DNA of 61,529 nt, from positions 1-61,529 of the forward strand of contig JANYKW010000160.1 in NCBI GenBank assembly GCA_025358025.1, written 5' to 3'. Each line of letters begins with the position of its first letter. The first letter of the stretch is position 1. A program made the translations under genes and the position numbers. Of this stretch, positions 42,183 through 51,396 are shown piece after piece. Under the pieces are notes generated by a model. That model ran no database searches. It saw only the letters and a list, made by a program, of their open reading frames with translations, and had not been told where the DNA came from. The stretch is from Bacteroidia bacterium. Lineage in GTDB: Bacteria > Bacteroidota > Bacteroidia > Bacteroidales > Prolixibacteraceae.

Positions 42183-43589
42183 ATGGGCAATCAAAGGAGT
42201 TTAGTCAGAACACTCGGACTGGGTTATGTTATCATATTTGTAGTTGCAAATATCATTGGATCAGGAGTATATAAGAAAATTGCTCCAATGGCAGCTGAAC
42301 TTCACTCCTCTGCCTGGATCCTGATGGCATGGGTAGTCGGTGGAATCATCACGCTTTTCGGGGCGCTGAGCAACGCAGAAGTTGCCGGATTACTCGCCGA
42401 TACAGGGGGCGAATTTGTCTATTTTAAAAAAATCTACAACCGGTTCTTTGCATTTATCTATGGATGGTCGCTCTTTACAGTAATACAGACTGCAACAATC
42501 TCTTCCCTGGCTTATGTTTTTGCCCAATCCCTGAACAGCATTGTTCCCATTCCCGAGGTTTTCACCTCCCTTCAGCATTTTTCGATAGGAGGTGTTTTCT
42601 TTCCCTTCCAGGATTTCGGTGTTAAACTGACAGCGATTCTGTTGATATTACTTTTGACCTTTCTCAATATTACCGGTTTAAAAAGTGGGGCTGGGACGAG
42701 CAAAGCCATACTTTTGCTGGTATTCACCGGACTTTTGGTGATCGTATTCTTTGGTTTAAGCAGTCTCTCCTCCATGCCTGCCAATTTCATGAAAGTTGGG
42801 GAGCTGACCAACGGAACGATCACAATATCTTCTTTCTACACAGCCATGCTGGCAGCTTTCTGGGCATACCAGGGATGGGTTTCCGTAGGTTTTATCGGAG
42901 GAGAGGTGAAAAATCCCAGGCAAAATATTCCCAAAGGGATTGTAATGGGTGTGTTTGTTGTGATCGCGATCTATCTGCTGGTTAACGTAACTTATCTCAC
43001 CCTGCTCTCCATTCCTCAACTGGAACAGATCCATGCCGCGGGAAACCAGATTGCAGCTGTTGAGGCAGTAAGAAGTTTCTGGGGGGCAGGTGGAGTACTG
43101 TTTATTTCCTTGCTGATTCTTCTCACTACCTTAGGTTGCACCAACGCCAGTATTCTTACGGGAGCTCGTCCCTACTATGCCATGGCCCGCGAAAAACTAT
43201 TCTTTCCAGGGATAGCCAAACTGAATCGTGCCAATGTCCCGTCAAACTCCCTGTTATGGCAGGGAATATGGGCTTCCGTGCTGGTGTTGTCGGGCACTTT
43301 CGATCAGCTCACAGACATGATTATCTTTGCAGTATTTATTTTTTACGGTGCTACTTCGCTGGGTGTCTTTATTCTGAGACGCAAGATGCCCGATGCCCAC
43401 AGGCCCTATAAGGTATGGGGCTATCCTGTCGTACCGGCTATCTTTATCCTGTTTTGTATTGGGTTGATATTCAATACAATTATTGCAAGACCCCGAGAAG
43501 CCGCCATTGGCATGACGCTGATCCTTTCTGGGATCCCCATCTTTCTATATTTGCAATGGAAATACAGGAAGATGCAGGATAAAGATTGA
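42183..43589 (+). CDS. APC-family amino acid permease
   Basis: A 468 aa inner-membrane transporter with about 12 hydrophobic segments. The first helix contains VANIIGSGVYKKIAPMA, the glycine-rich substrate loop of the APC superfamily. AFWAYQGWVSVGFIGGEVKNPRQN at helix 6 is the second signature (split here by eye into AFWAYQGWVSVGFIGGEV and KNPRQN). It ends with a basic cytosolic tail (LQWKYRKMQDKD). The pattern resembles LAT-type or serine/threonine exchangers, but substrate is uncertain. The start at MGNQRSLVRT lies just downstream of a candidate promoter. Monocistronic. Confidence 0.9.
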   Translation: MGNQRSLVRTLGLGYVIIFVVANIIGSGVYKKIAPMAAELHSSAWILMAWVVGGIITLFGALSNAEVAGLLADTGGEFVYFKKIYNRFFAFIYGWSLFTVIQTATISSLAYVFAQSLNSIVPIPEVFTSLQHFSIGGVFFPFQDFGVKLTAILLILLLTFLNITGLKSGAGTSKAILLLVFTGLLVIVFFGLSSLSSMPANFMKVGELTNGTITISSFYTAMLAAFWAYQGWVSVGFIGGEVKNPRQNIPKGIVMGVFVVIAIYLLVNVTYLTLLSIPQLEQIHAAGNQIAAVEAVRSFWGAGGVLFISLLILLTTLGCTNASILTGARPYYAMAREKLFFPGIAKLNRANVPSNSLLWQGIWASVLVLSGTFDQLTDMIIFAVFIFYGATSLGVFILRRKMPDAHRPYKVWGYPVVPAIFILFCIGLIFNTIIARPREAAIGMTLILSGIPIFLYLQWKYRKMQDKD

Positions 43590-43707
43590 TTGTTCTTCAT
43601 GATTACGCAAAAACCTTGCGTTACAGATCACTTTTAGAAGACGGCGGCAGTAAATAATTTTTAGTCTTATTATGATCAAAAGGGCAATAAATTATCAAGT
43701 CTTGAAC

Positions 43708-43737
43708 TTGAATCCTTAGATTTTGAACCTATTTTTG
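43708..43737 (+). promoter_or_regulatory. Promoter of the small exported protein gene
   Basis: TTG at 43708-43710 and TATTTTTG at 43730-43737 with 19 bp spacing, an excellent Bacteroidota promoter. Predicted start near 43744, ATG at 43772. Confidence 0.7.
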
Positions 43738-43771
43738 TTACCAGGGAAATATAATCTTAAATTTAACAAAC

Positions 43772-44254
43772 ATGAGAAAAGTATTATTGATCGCCATCAT
43801 GGCAATTTCTACGGTAGCTTTTGCCCAATCGGGATTGAAACAAGACATTGATGTAATTCAAAGTCTGTATGGAAAATCAAAGCTTGAATTGGTAAGTGCT
43901 TATATGAAGCTCCAGGAGCCTCAGGCTGCAGCATTCTGGAAAATGTATGATTCATATGAAGTTGAGCGTAAAGCACTCGGACAGAAAAGAATCATGCTGC
44001 TTGATGATTATGTTCAAAACTTTGAAACACTGACCGAAGCCAAAGCTGATAAATTGGTAACTGCCGTTTCAGATAATAATATTGCCTATGAGAAATTATT
44101 TGTAAAGTATTATGGACAAGCCAAGAAAATTGTTGGTGCCATGCATGCAGCCAAATTCATTCAACTGGAAGGTGCCTTATTTACTGCCGTTAAAGCAGAA
44201 ACACAAAATGCCATCCCTTTTGTTGGGGAGATTGATCGTTCTGTAAAGAAGTAA
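43772..44254 (+). CDS. Small exported helical protein (160 aa)
   Basis: Signal peptide MRKVLLIAIMAISTVAFAQ, then an all-helical mature part of about 140 residues rich in Lys, Glu, Ala and Gln (SKLELVSAYMKLQEPQAAAFW, here quoted only in part as YMKLQEPQAAAFWKMYD). The layout with a repeated Lxx(F/Y)xxYxxE rhythm recalls Spy/CpxP-like periplasmic chaperones, but the LTxxQ motifs are absent. Periplasmic location is predicted. It has its own strong promoter and terminator, suggesting high expression as a single gene. Function unknown. Confidence 0.8.
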   Translation: MRKVLLIAIMAISTVAFAQSGLKQDIDVIQSLYGKSKLELVSAYMKLQEPQAAAFWKMYDSYEVERKALGQKRIMLLDDYVQNFETLTEAKADKLVTAVSDNNIAYEKLFVKYYGQAKKIVGAMHAAKFIQLEGALFTAVKAETQNAIPFVGEIDRSVKK

Positions 44255-44271
44255 ACTACAATATCCAATAT

Positions 44272-44304
44272 AAAAAATGCCACCTTTTTAAGATGGCATT
44301 TTTT
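44272..44304. terminator. Bidirectional terminator
   Basis: AAAAAATGCCA and TGGCATTTTTT pair around CCTTTTTAAGA, which adds CTT/AAG pairs. A and T runs flank both sides. Serves the upstream plus-strand gene and the converging minus-strand GH2 gene. Confidence 0.85.
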
Positions 44305-44352
44305 ATTTGCAGCACATGATAGTTGGCTTATCATTTGCTTTTGTCTTGTCAC

Positions 44353-47130
44353 CTACTTTATTGGGATGGATCTTTCATCCACATTCCAGCCTTTTATCAG
44401 CAGTTGTTGACTTTTCTCGTTTAGCAGGGCTGTGGAGGCACTTACTTTAGCCAACATTGATTCGCCCGGTGCGAGTGAGAAATAGTTGGCAGACCAGAAG
44501 GCTGGCAGAACCTCTTCAGTATCATTCATGAGACGTGGTGTGACAAAAAAGGCCAGTAATTTGCTTTTGTTTGTGAATTTAACAGTAAATAATGTCTCTG
44601 TTTTGACCTGCTCTTTTTTCAGGATGGTTGTCTCCAGTTCCGTCCGGGGCATGGATTGCAATGCTGTGTAGTCGTTATCTTCAGCAAGCCAGTATGCATT
44701 GTGTGAAATCACTTTTCCCCCGGTATCCTTCAGGTTTAAAACCACAAAATTCACTCCCTTGGAACCAGCCAGAGCTTCCGATACCGGGAAGCTCACCTTT
44801 ACATCCGAGGCAGTAAGACTGACTTTTGCACTTTGATGAGATATCAGTTTTGAATCCATATTAAAAACATCAGCTTCTACAGTCAAATTTGAAATGGAAC
44901 GAAAGGTTCTGTTTACAACTGTTATTTCATTACTTAAAGAATTTAACTGAATATGAACTGGCTCACAGCTATTCTGCATAAAATAGTAACCTGCATTGGG
45001 CTGCAGGTACCAGTCGTAAACCTGCCAAACTACACTTGGAAAGGCCGCATTCAGCTTCCAGAGCATGACACCTCCGACATCGTTCAGCTTGTGCCCTGCA
45101 GCTTCAAAAGTCCCCTGGTAACCAGTGGCGTTCATCAACTGCATTTTGTCTGAAAAATCTTCCATGGATGTGGGTACTCCATATCTTTTTACCATGCTTT
45201 CATAATACTTGTCATATTTGCCATTCCCGGTAGCTGCATCATGGTAACCCCATGAGTTATTCAATGGAAAAGGTAATTTGGTGTCCCAAACCAAATTTGG
45301 AATTATTTTGACGAGTGAGCTGTAAGGTGGCTGCGAAGGCAATCCGGTCTCATCCTTGAAAACCCAGTCTTTGGCATTGTCAGCCAGCTTGTAGTATTGT
45401 TTGGAATCCTGCCAGGTGTATGGGCCACCGCTATAGACACCGGACGCCATGTTATCAGGCCAGGAACCGCTGAATCCGGCCGGCAGTTTGGCAAATCCGG
45501 ATGAGCTGGGAATAAAAGGTCTGGTGCCATCCAGTGTAATCACGCTTTCGCGCATCTGTTCGTAAACATCTTTCCGGATATGTCCTTCGTTACCGCCTGT
45601 CCAGAGCAGAAGGCTTGCGTGGTTACGAATCCGGTAGATGGTGCTGATGACATTCTTTACGAATATTTCCGGTTCAAGGGGCCAGTTGGTCGATCCCTTA
45701 AATTCTCCATGTGTGTCTCCTGTTACCCAGAAATCGGACCATACCATCAATCCGTACCGATCCGCCAGGTCAAAGAAGATGTCGGGAGGAGTAACGCCTC
45801 CACCCCAGATTCTTACCAGGTTGATGTTGGAATTCCGGCACAGATGCAACTCTGAGTCGTAACGGGCAGAATCACGGTTCAGCATCATATCCGGTACCCA
45901 AGCCCCTCCTGTGAGCTGTACCCTGCGTCCGTTGACATAGAAATCACGGCGCAGAAATTTATTGGGAACCTCCACAGCTTTGGAAGTGAAAGTCCGGATG
46001 CCAAAGACAAAAGAGGTGTCATCCGTGCAGATTCCCCGGGTTTCATACTTGATGCGAAGGCGGTACAAATTTGCCTTTCCATATCCATTTGGCCACCAAA
46101 GTCTGGGTTGTCTGAGCAGTAACTGTGCCGTATTGACCTCATTGAGGGCTACTTTGGTTTGTGCTCCGGCAGCAATGGTTATCTCTTTAGAAATTAATAA
46201 AGGTGATCCGATAAAATTTTCAGGACTTATTGACACGAATAAGTTTCCTTTGCTACTGTTTGTATTGTGATTTGATAACGTCAGGTTCAGGGAGAGTTTT
46301 GCAACAGAAGTGTCGGGTAGATTTGGCAGATCCGTTATTATTTGAGGTTGAACGATGGTTACATCACCAGTTGTCCTCAGAAAGACGGGTTGCCAGATTC
46401 CCATGTTTCTGTCACGCACGGGAGGAACCCAGTCCCACCCGACTGAACAAACCATGGTAACATTCTTGCCAATATCACCGGTAGGTCCGCCATTTTCAAA
46501 AAAATCGCCCATAGCCTTTAATTGTTCCCTGGCAGGCAAGCCCGGAAAATCGAGGGGATATATTTTCACTGCCAGCACATTTTCTTCACCGCAAAGTATC
46601 GTTTTACTTACGTCGAAGCTGTATTCAGCGAACATCCCTGCCATTTGGGTAGAGTCGGCAATGGGTTTTCCGTTTAGCCAGACAGCAGCCCTGTAGTTGA
46701 TTCCCTTGAAGATCAGCTGAAAATGGCGTTCCTTGTCGTTGTCAGGAACCTTGAAGGTTGTGCGGTACCAGTAAGGTTTCTTCCATGGATTGGGAACATT
46801 CGGAAGATGGCTGTACTGTTCCAGGCTATATGTTTTATTGAACTCATCGGAAGCATCCGGGATCAGCATGTTGTTCATACCCGAATAGGGATCCGGATAG
46901 ATCCGGTTGGCGACAAGACCCGTCAGTACCGTGGATGGAACAGTTACCGGAAACCAATAGACATTCGGGTGGTAGGCTGCAGTTGAAATAATTTCTCCGG
47001 GTACCTGGATCAATTCTGACGACTGAAGCCTAAATTGAGTCAGTTTTTCCTGCCTGATTTTTTGATTTTGAGCAAAAGAATTTTGCAATACGATAAAAAG
47101 CAGGAGCAGCAACAGGGATGAGATCTTCAT
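44353..47130 (-). CDS. Glycoside hydrolase family 2, second paralogue
   Basis: A 925 aa secreted GH2 enzyme with signal peptide MKISSLLLLLLFIVLQNSFAQ. The sugar-binding domain has VPSTVLTGLVANRIYPDPYSG and IFKGINYRAAVWLNG. The barrel has VRIWGGGVTPPDIFFDLADRYG (read in two parts: VRIWGGGVTPPD and IFFDLADRYG) and SDFWVTGDTHGEF. The acid/base Glu is near 515 in TGGNEG and the likely nucleophile Glu near 595 in KDETGLPSQ. It is a distant paralogue of the GH2 at 14069-16681, sharing order and loops. Likely beta-mannosidase or exo-glucosaminidase-like. It lies downstream of an oxidoreductase gene, separated by a terminator-like hairpin. Confidence 0.88.
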   Translation of the reverse strand: MKISSLLLLLLFIVLQNSFAQNQKIRQEKLTQFRLQSSELIQVPGEIISTAAYHPNVYWFPVTVPSTVLTGLVANRIYPDPYSGMNNMLIPDASDEFNKTYSLEQYSHLPNVPNPWKKPYWYRTTFKVPDNDKERHFQLIFKGINYRAAVWLNGKPIADSTQMAGMFAEYSFDVSKTILCGEENVLAVKIYPLDFPGLPAREQLKAMGDFFENGGPTGDIGKNVTMVCSVGWDWVPPVRDRNMGIWQPVFLRTTGDVTIVQPQIITDLPNLPDTSVAKLSLNLTLSNHNTNSSKGNLFVSISPENFIGSPLLISKEITIAAGAQTKVALNEVNTAQLLLRQPRLWWPNGYGKANLYRLRIKYETRGICTDDTSFVFGIRTFTSKAVEVPNKFLRRDFYVNGRRVQLTGGAWVPDMMLNRDSARYDSELHLCRNSNINLVRIWGGGVTPPDIFFDLADRYGLMVWSDFWVTGDTHGEFKGSTNWPLEPEIFVKNVISTIYRIRNHASLLLWTGGNEGHIRKDVYEQMRESVITLDGTRPFIPSSSGFAKLPAGFSGSWPDNMASGVYSGGPYTWQDSKQYYKLADNAKDWVFKDETGLPSQPPYSSLVKIIPNLVWDTKLPFPLNNSWGYHDAATGNGKYDKYYESMVKRYGVPTSMEDFSDKMQLMNATGYQGTFEAAGHKLNDVGGVMLWKLNAAFPSVVWQVYDWYLQPNAGYYFMQNSCEPVHIQLNSLSNEITVVNRTFRSISNLTVEADVFNMDSKLISHQSAKVSLTASDVKVSFPVSEALAGSKGVNFVVLNLKDTGGKVISHNAYWLAEDNDYTALQSMPRTELETTILKKEQVKTETLFTVKFTNKSKLLAFFVTPRLMNDTEEVLPAFWSANYFSLAPGESMLAKVSASTALLNEKSQQLLIKGWNVDERSIPIK

Positions 47131-47155
47131 AAGAATGGGGTTATTATTGAAAAAT

Positions 47156-47192
47156 ACCAGCAGGAGATCAATTTTTTTGACCTCCTGCTGGT
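47156..47192 (-). terminator. Strong hairpin between oxidoreductase and GH2 genes
   Basis: ACCAGCAGGAG and CTCCTGCTGGT form an exact 11 bp stem, extended by TCA/TGA. On the minus strand it is followed by ATTTTT. It should stop or reduce transcription from the oxidoreductase gene into the GH2 gene, which starts only 25 bp on. Confidence 0.78.
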
Positions 47193-47214
47193 GTCTGACT
47201 TAGTTAAAGCCTCT

Positions 47215-48582
47215 TTAAATATTCTCACCAAAGGAGAACCCCGCACGGGCAGGTTCCTTGATAAACAGGTCCAGTTCAGGATGATTGGAGACTTTCATAT
47301 TTTTTGCGTCATACTCAATACGTGTATTGAATCTTTGAGCCAATACACCCGTGAGGGCCATCTCAACCAATTGGGTGGCATAATCAAAATTCGAACCAGG
47401 AATTTTCCCGTGTTTAATGGCTTCAATCCATTCGCGCTGAGGGTTTTCCTCAAAAGTTCTTGGTATTGTCTGTGCGGGTAGCTGTGGTTTAAAAGCTTGC
47501 CATTCAGCCATTGGCATTAGCAGTCTTGGCTCGTTTGGCCTTCCGCCGGTAATAAGACACTGTTTGTCGCCAACCATGATCATGCCGCTTCCGGGTAACT
47601 TTTCTACATTCCACTCCGGACGGATTTCCGGTTTGATCCCACCTTCGTGCCAGCGCATCTTCACCGGAGTTTTATTCCCACGTGCGGGGAAATCCCAACG
47701 GATCACAGCCTGATCGGATACGAAACCGTTGTCTGGAACTGGTGATTTGAATTCTGCTTCGACAACATCTGGCAAACCAAGATCGAGTGACCAGAATGGG
47801 GCATCCAGCGTATGGCAGCACCAGTCGCCCATCTCGCCGTTTCCGAAATCGAACCAGCTTCGCCAGGTTTTGGGTGCATAGACACCATTGTATGGTCGAA
47901 AAGCCGCCGGTCCCAACCACAGATCCCAATCAAAACCGGTTGGAATTGGCTGCTCTGCGGGGGGGAAACTATCCGGTTTTCTAAAGTATTTATCAGGACC
48001 AAATTCAGGTCCGTCAAACCAGGCAATTACCTCGGTGACATTACCCAGCAGCCCGGCTTCATACCACTCTTTGATGCACCTGATCCCGTTGGTAGCATGG
48101 CCCTGGTTTGCCATCTGTGTGATAACATTGTAATGCTTCGCTGCTTTCCTCAGTGTCCTCAATTGCCAGATGTTATGCGCAAGTGGCTTTTCAACGATAA
48201 CGTGTTTGCCCAGTTCCATGGCAGCCATGGCAGCAGGAAAATGTGAATGATCAGGAGTACAGACCATAACAGCATCAATCTCTTTATGCATTTTATCAAA
48301 CATCACCCTGTAATCCTTGAAACGTTTGGCATTGGGCATCGTTTTGAAACCTTCGGCTGCCCTGTTGTCGTCAACATCGCACAATGCGACAATGTTCTCA
48401 TTCCATTTGGGATCTTTCTGGTTGATCAGCTTGCTCCAGTTGGAGCGACCCTGGCCGCCAACGCCAATAACAGCAATGTTTAGCCGGCCTGATGGGGAAC
48501 AACTCATCATGTTGGGGATGAAAACAGCTCCTGTGCTTAGCATAGATGCCGTTTTGATAAAGTCTCGTCTGGTAGGATTCAT
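47215..48582 (-). CDS. Tat-exported Gfo/Idh/MocA-family oxidoreductase
   Basis: A 455 aa NAD(P)-dependent sugar oxidoreductase-like protein. The N-terminus has the twin-Arg motif TRRDFIKTASML, so it is exported folded. The Rossmann motif is VIGVGGQGRSNW near residues 35-46 and the family Lys is in VEKPLAHN. The substrate domain shows WYEAGLLGNVTEVIAWFDGP and GEMGDWCCHTLDAPFW. Relatives act on inositols or glycosides, sometimes with a permanently bound NAD. Its neighbour GH2 gene suggests glycan work outside the cytoplasm. Substrate unknown. Confidence 0.92.
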   Translation of the reverse strand: MNPTRRDFIKTASMLSTGAVFIPNMMSCSPSGRLNIAVIGVGGQGRSNWSKLINQKDPKWNENIVALCDVDDNRAAEGFKTMPNAKRFKDYRVMFDKMHKEIDAVMVCTPDHSHFPAAMAAMELGKHVIVEKPLAHNIWQLRTLRKAAKHYNVITQMANQGHATNGIRCIKEWYEAGLLGNVTEVIAWFDGPEFGPDKYFRKPDSFPPAEQPIPTGFDWDLWLGPAAFRPYNGVYAPKTWRSWFDFGNGEMGDWCCHTLDAPFWSLDLGLPDVVEAEFKSPVPDNGFVSDQAVIRWDFPARGNKTPVKMRWHEGGIKPEIRPEWNVEKLPGSGMIMVGDKQCLITGGRPNEPRLLMPMAEWQAFKPQLPAQTIPRTFEENPQREWIEAIKHGKIPGSNFDYATQLVEMALTGVLAQRFNTRIEYDAKNMKVSNHPELDLFIKEPARAGFSFGENI

Positions 48583-48937
48583 GTGTGTAGAAAATTTATG
48601 ATTTGACTGAATAGATAGGATGCAAAATTGACTTGCCTAATTTAGTGTTTTTTAGACGATAAGTTTGAAAAATAAGAACAAAACCAGCAAAAGAATATAA
48701 TTGCCAGAGGAGATATTTAAGAAAATCCGGCGAGTATTTTTTGATTTTTTAGTTCACTTATTGCTTCCGGAATATATTTTTGTTGAATATTTGAAAGAAT
48801 AATCAATTTTAAGAATCTTAAATGCTTGTAAATCAACATTAATTAAAAATATTTAAAATAAAATTAAAATAAATGTTGCAACATATAATGTTTATACATA
48901 TCTTTGTCGGAGTTTAATACTTAAAATAATTTAAATC
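48583..48937. other. AT-rich intergenic region with one promoter
   Basis: A 355 bp gap between divergent genes. No protein or RNA gene is seen. The last 60 bp hold the DoxX promoter. No clear -7 box was found for the minus-strand oxidoreductase. Confidence 0.6.
48876..48906 (+). promoter_or_regulatory. Promoter of the DoxX-pirin-MarR operon
   Basis: TTG at 48876-48878 and TATCTTTG at 48899-48906 with 20 bp spacing, a very good match. Predicted start near 48913, ATG at 48938. An AT-rich stretch upstream could be bound by the operon's own MarR protein. Confidence 0.7.
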
Positions 48938-49294
48938 ATGAAAATAGAAATTTCAAAAACAAGCAAAATTGTTTCCTGGGTCATCGCCGGTATATTAACT
49001 GCATTGTTCCTGTTTAGTGCCTCAGGAAAACTCTTTCTTCACCCTGAGCAAATGGGACAAATGGAATTGGGAGATTGGCGGGTAATCATTGCATTGGGTG
49101 AAATCACCTCCGTCCTGTTGTTCCTGTTCGCTAAAACGAATAAATTGGGAACCTTGTTACTCAGTTCGTACATGGGAGGAGCCATCATTATTCACATGAC
49201 TGGTGGCATAAGTATTGCAATGCCGGTCGTTGTGCTGATTTTAGTATGGCTCGTAGCCTTCTTAAGAAATCCTGAATTGTTAAAAGTAAAATAA
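48938..49294 (+). CDS. DoxX-like membrane protein
   Basis: A 118 aa four-helix inner-membrane protein of the DoxX family. Helix 1 is WVIAGILTALFLFSASGKLF, with the SGKLF turn typical of the family. Then IIALGEITSVLLFLF, LLLSSYMGGAIIIHM and MPVVVLILVWLVAFL follow. DoxX proteins are linked to redox or quinone stress. It is separated from the pirin gene by 2 bp. Confidence 0.88.
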   Translation: MKIEISKTSKIVSWVIAGILTALFLFSASGKLFLHPEQMGQMELGDWRVIIALGEITSVLLFLFAKTNKLGTLLLSSYMGGAIIIHMTGGISIAMPVVVLILVWLVAFLRNPELLKVK

Positions 49295-49296
49295 TA

Positions 49297-50175
49297 ATGG
49301 CAAAAAAGAATATTGAACTGGTACTGTCACCACCTGAACCTCATTTTGTAGGAGATGGTTTCAGGGTGCATAACTATATTCCCGGCGGATACCGGGCAGA
49401 TATGGAAAGAATGAATCCCTTTATTATGCTGGATTACGGAGCTAAATTTAATTTTCCTCCATCAGATCGTCCATTGGGAGTAGGGGTTCATCCCCATCGC
49501 GGTTTCGAGACCGTAACGATTGCTTATAAAGGCAGGATTGCACACCATGATAGTGCAGGTAATAGCGGAGAAATCGGAGAGGGTGATGTTCAATGGATGA
49601 CAGCGGCCTCAGGCATCCTGCACAAGGAGTACCACGAGAAAGAGTTCAGCAAAAAGGGAGGAGAGATGCAAATGGTGCAGCTGTGGGTAAATCTTCCGGC
49701 TCAATTCAAAATGTCAAAGCCAAAATACCAAAGTCTGGCGAACGATCAAATCAGTAAATTTGAGTTAGTATCCGATGGAGGGATTGTAGAGATCATTGCA
49801 GGAGAATACAAGGGGCAGAAAGGGAGTGCATCCACATTTTCACCTGTCAACCTGCTGAACCTCAAACTGAATAAAAACGGGAAAGCCGATTTTTCTTTTC
49901 CGGCTCAATATAACACAGCACTGCTTGTTCTTGAGGGTAAAATTATGGTCAACGGCACAGAAGAAGTTCCCCCAGATCACTTTGCCATATTTCAAAATGA
50001 GGGAGATGATTTCGAAATTCAAACAGATAATGGGGCTATTGTATTGATAATGAGTGCCGAAACGCTAAATGAGACGATTGCTGCACATGGTCCTTTCGTG
50101 ATGAATACGAGACAAGAGATACTCCAGGCTTTTGACGACTTCCACAAAGGTAAATTTGGATTTCTTGCTGATTAA
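49297..50175 (+). CDS. Pirin family protein
   Basis: A 292 aa bicupin. The N-terminal cupin has the metal-binding HPHRGFETVTIAY and SAGNSGEIGEGDVQWMTA (His, His and Glu ligands near 62-106) with the pirin block LHKEYHEKEF. The C-terminal cupin (YNTALLVLEGKIMVNG, PPDHFAIFQNEGD) is degenerate. Bacterial pirins include quercetin 2,3-dioxygenases; the activity here is not known. Cytosolic. Between DoxX and MarR genes in one operon. Confidence 0.93.
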   Translation: MAKKNIELVLSPPEPHFVGDGFRVHNYIPGGYRADMERMNPFIMLDYGAKFNFPPSDRPLGVGVHPHRGFETVTIAYKGRIAHHDSAGNSGEIGEGDVQWMTAASGILHKEYHEKEFSKKGGEMQMVQLWVNLPAQFKMSKPKYQSLANDQISKFELVSDGGIVEIIAGEYKGQKGSASTFSPVNLLNLKLNKNGKADFSFPAQYNTALLVLEGKIMVNGTEEVPPDHFAIFQNEGDDFEIQTDNGAIVLIMSAETLNETIAAHGPFVMNTRQEILQAFDDFHKGKFGFLAD

Positions 50176-50211
50176 AATTTAATCGTGCCAAGCCCTGTAA
50201 AATTGAATAAT

Positions 50212-50670
50212 ATGACGATTGAAGAAGAATTGAAAGGCCGGTTTCGGAATGAATACCACAAAGGATTGATTAACCTGACTTTTACTACCAAACAGTTGAG
50301 TTATGCGTTCTATCAATCCTTAAAAAGGCATGGAATTGCTGAACAACAGTACAATGTACTTAGAATACTTCGTGGATTTCGTTCCGAAGCACCTCTTACT
50401 ATTGGTTTTATCAAGGAAAGGATGCTGGATCGGGATTCTGATGTCAGTCGTATTGTAGATCGTCTTTTTGAAAAGGGGTTGCTTGCCAGAAAGGAGAACT
50501 CCGATGACAGACGCCAAAAATCGGTCACAATCACGGATAAGGGCTTGTCTTTGCTGGATAGTATGTTCGAATGTGAAAAAACGGCAGATACCTTGCTGAA
50601 AAATCTTTCAGAGGTGGAAATCCGCGAATTGAACAGGATGCTGGATAAAATCAGAAAGAATAACAAATAA
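50212..50670 (+). CDS. MarR-family transcriptional regulator
   Basis: A 152 aa winged-helix regulator. The DNA-binding core spans about 45-115: IAEQQYNVLRILRG, LTIGFIKERMLDRDSDVSRIVDRL (quoted in part: IKERMLDRDSDVSRIVDRL) and the wing ENSDDRRQKSVTITDKG. The last helices dimerise. An ATG at 50212 is preferred to a GTG at 50185. It is the third gene of the DoxX-pirin operon and probably controls it in response to an oxidant or phenolic ligand. Confidence 0.9.
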   Translation: MTIEEELKGRFRNEYHKGLINLTFTTKQLSYAFYQSLKRHGIAEQQYNVLRILRGFRSEAPLTIGFIKERMLDRDSDVSRIVDRLFEKGLLARKENSDDRRQKSVTITDKGLSLLDSMFECEKTADTLLKNLSEVEIRELNRMLDKIRKNNK

Positions 50671-50828
50671 TGTCATTAGCTTCAAGCGATATTTAAAAAG
50701 AATGGAATACCTTAGATTGTGGTAATCCCCTGGTCCCCTTTGGCCCTTGGTCTGCTTACGGGTAACAGATCCAACAGGAGAAATGAAACTTTACCTGCCT
50801 CACCCTGCACTTGACCATCCCTGAATCC

Positions 50829-50849
50829 GGTAAATTGTAATAATTTACC
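50829..50849 (+). terminator. Inverted repeat upstream of tamB
   Basis: GGTAAATT and AATTTACC are exact complements around GTAAT, followed by TTATTTT. It could terminate the MarR operon (159 bp earlier) or act as an operator for tamB. Confidence 0.45.
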
Positions 50850-50911
50850 TTATTTTAGTAGAATATTTATCTTATATCTAACTGCATCAGCTGGTATCAG
50901 GTAATACAAAT

Positions 50912-51190
50912 ATGTCTATGAAAAAATGGATGGGTAGGATGAAATGGCAAAAAATTACCAGGGTTTTGTTAATCCTTGTTTTTGCAGTTATTCTTCTTGC
51001 TCTTTCATTGGTTGTTGCAATAAATGTACCTTTTGTTCAGACCTATCTGGTACAAAAAATAATCAGGGATATTCGGGAGAAGACAGGTACCGTTCTAACC
51101 CTTCAATCTGTAAAAATAGCATTCCCCAATACGGTCCGGATCAGTGAAGTATATATAGAGGACAAAAACAAGGTACTTTACTCTACCTGA
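50912..51190 (+). CDS. TamB homologue, N-terminal fragment before a frameshift
   Basis: This 92 aa piece carries the signal-anchor helix (ITRVLLILVFAVILLALSLV) and the first strands of a TamB protein (VQKIIRDIREKTGTVLTLQS, VKIAFPNTVRISEVYIED). It stops at TGA 51188 because one base seems to be missing between 51161 and 51180. Restoring it gives YLRSFKSNIGLLRLLQNQF and continues to DVVVNITRKDK, then meets a second stop, TAG at 51298-51300. After that the frame is open into the main tamB body. As it stands tamB cannot be translated as one protein from this start. Confidence 0.8.
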   Translation: MSMKKWMGRMKWQKITRVLLILVFAVILLALSLVVAINVPFVQTYLVQKIIRDIREKTGTVLTLQSVKIAFPNTVRISEVYIEDKNKVLYST

Positions 51191-51396
51191 GATCATTTAA
51201 ATCAAATATTGGATTACTGAGACTGCTTCAGAACCAGTTTCTGGTTCATTCGATGGATTTCGAAGATGTTGTCGTGAATATTACCAGGAAGGATAAATAG
51301 GAAGTATTTAATTACCAGTTTCTTATCGATGAATTATCCGGAATTCCAGGAAAGACTGATTCACTTGATAAGCAAAAGAAAGTATGGCTATTCGAT

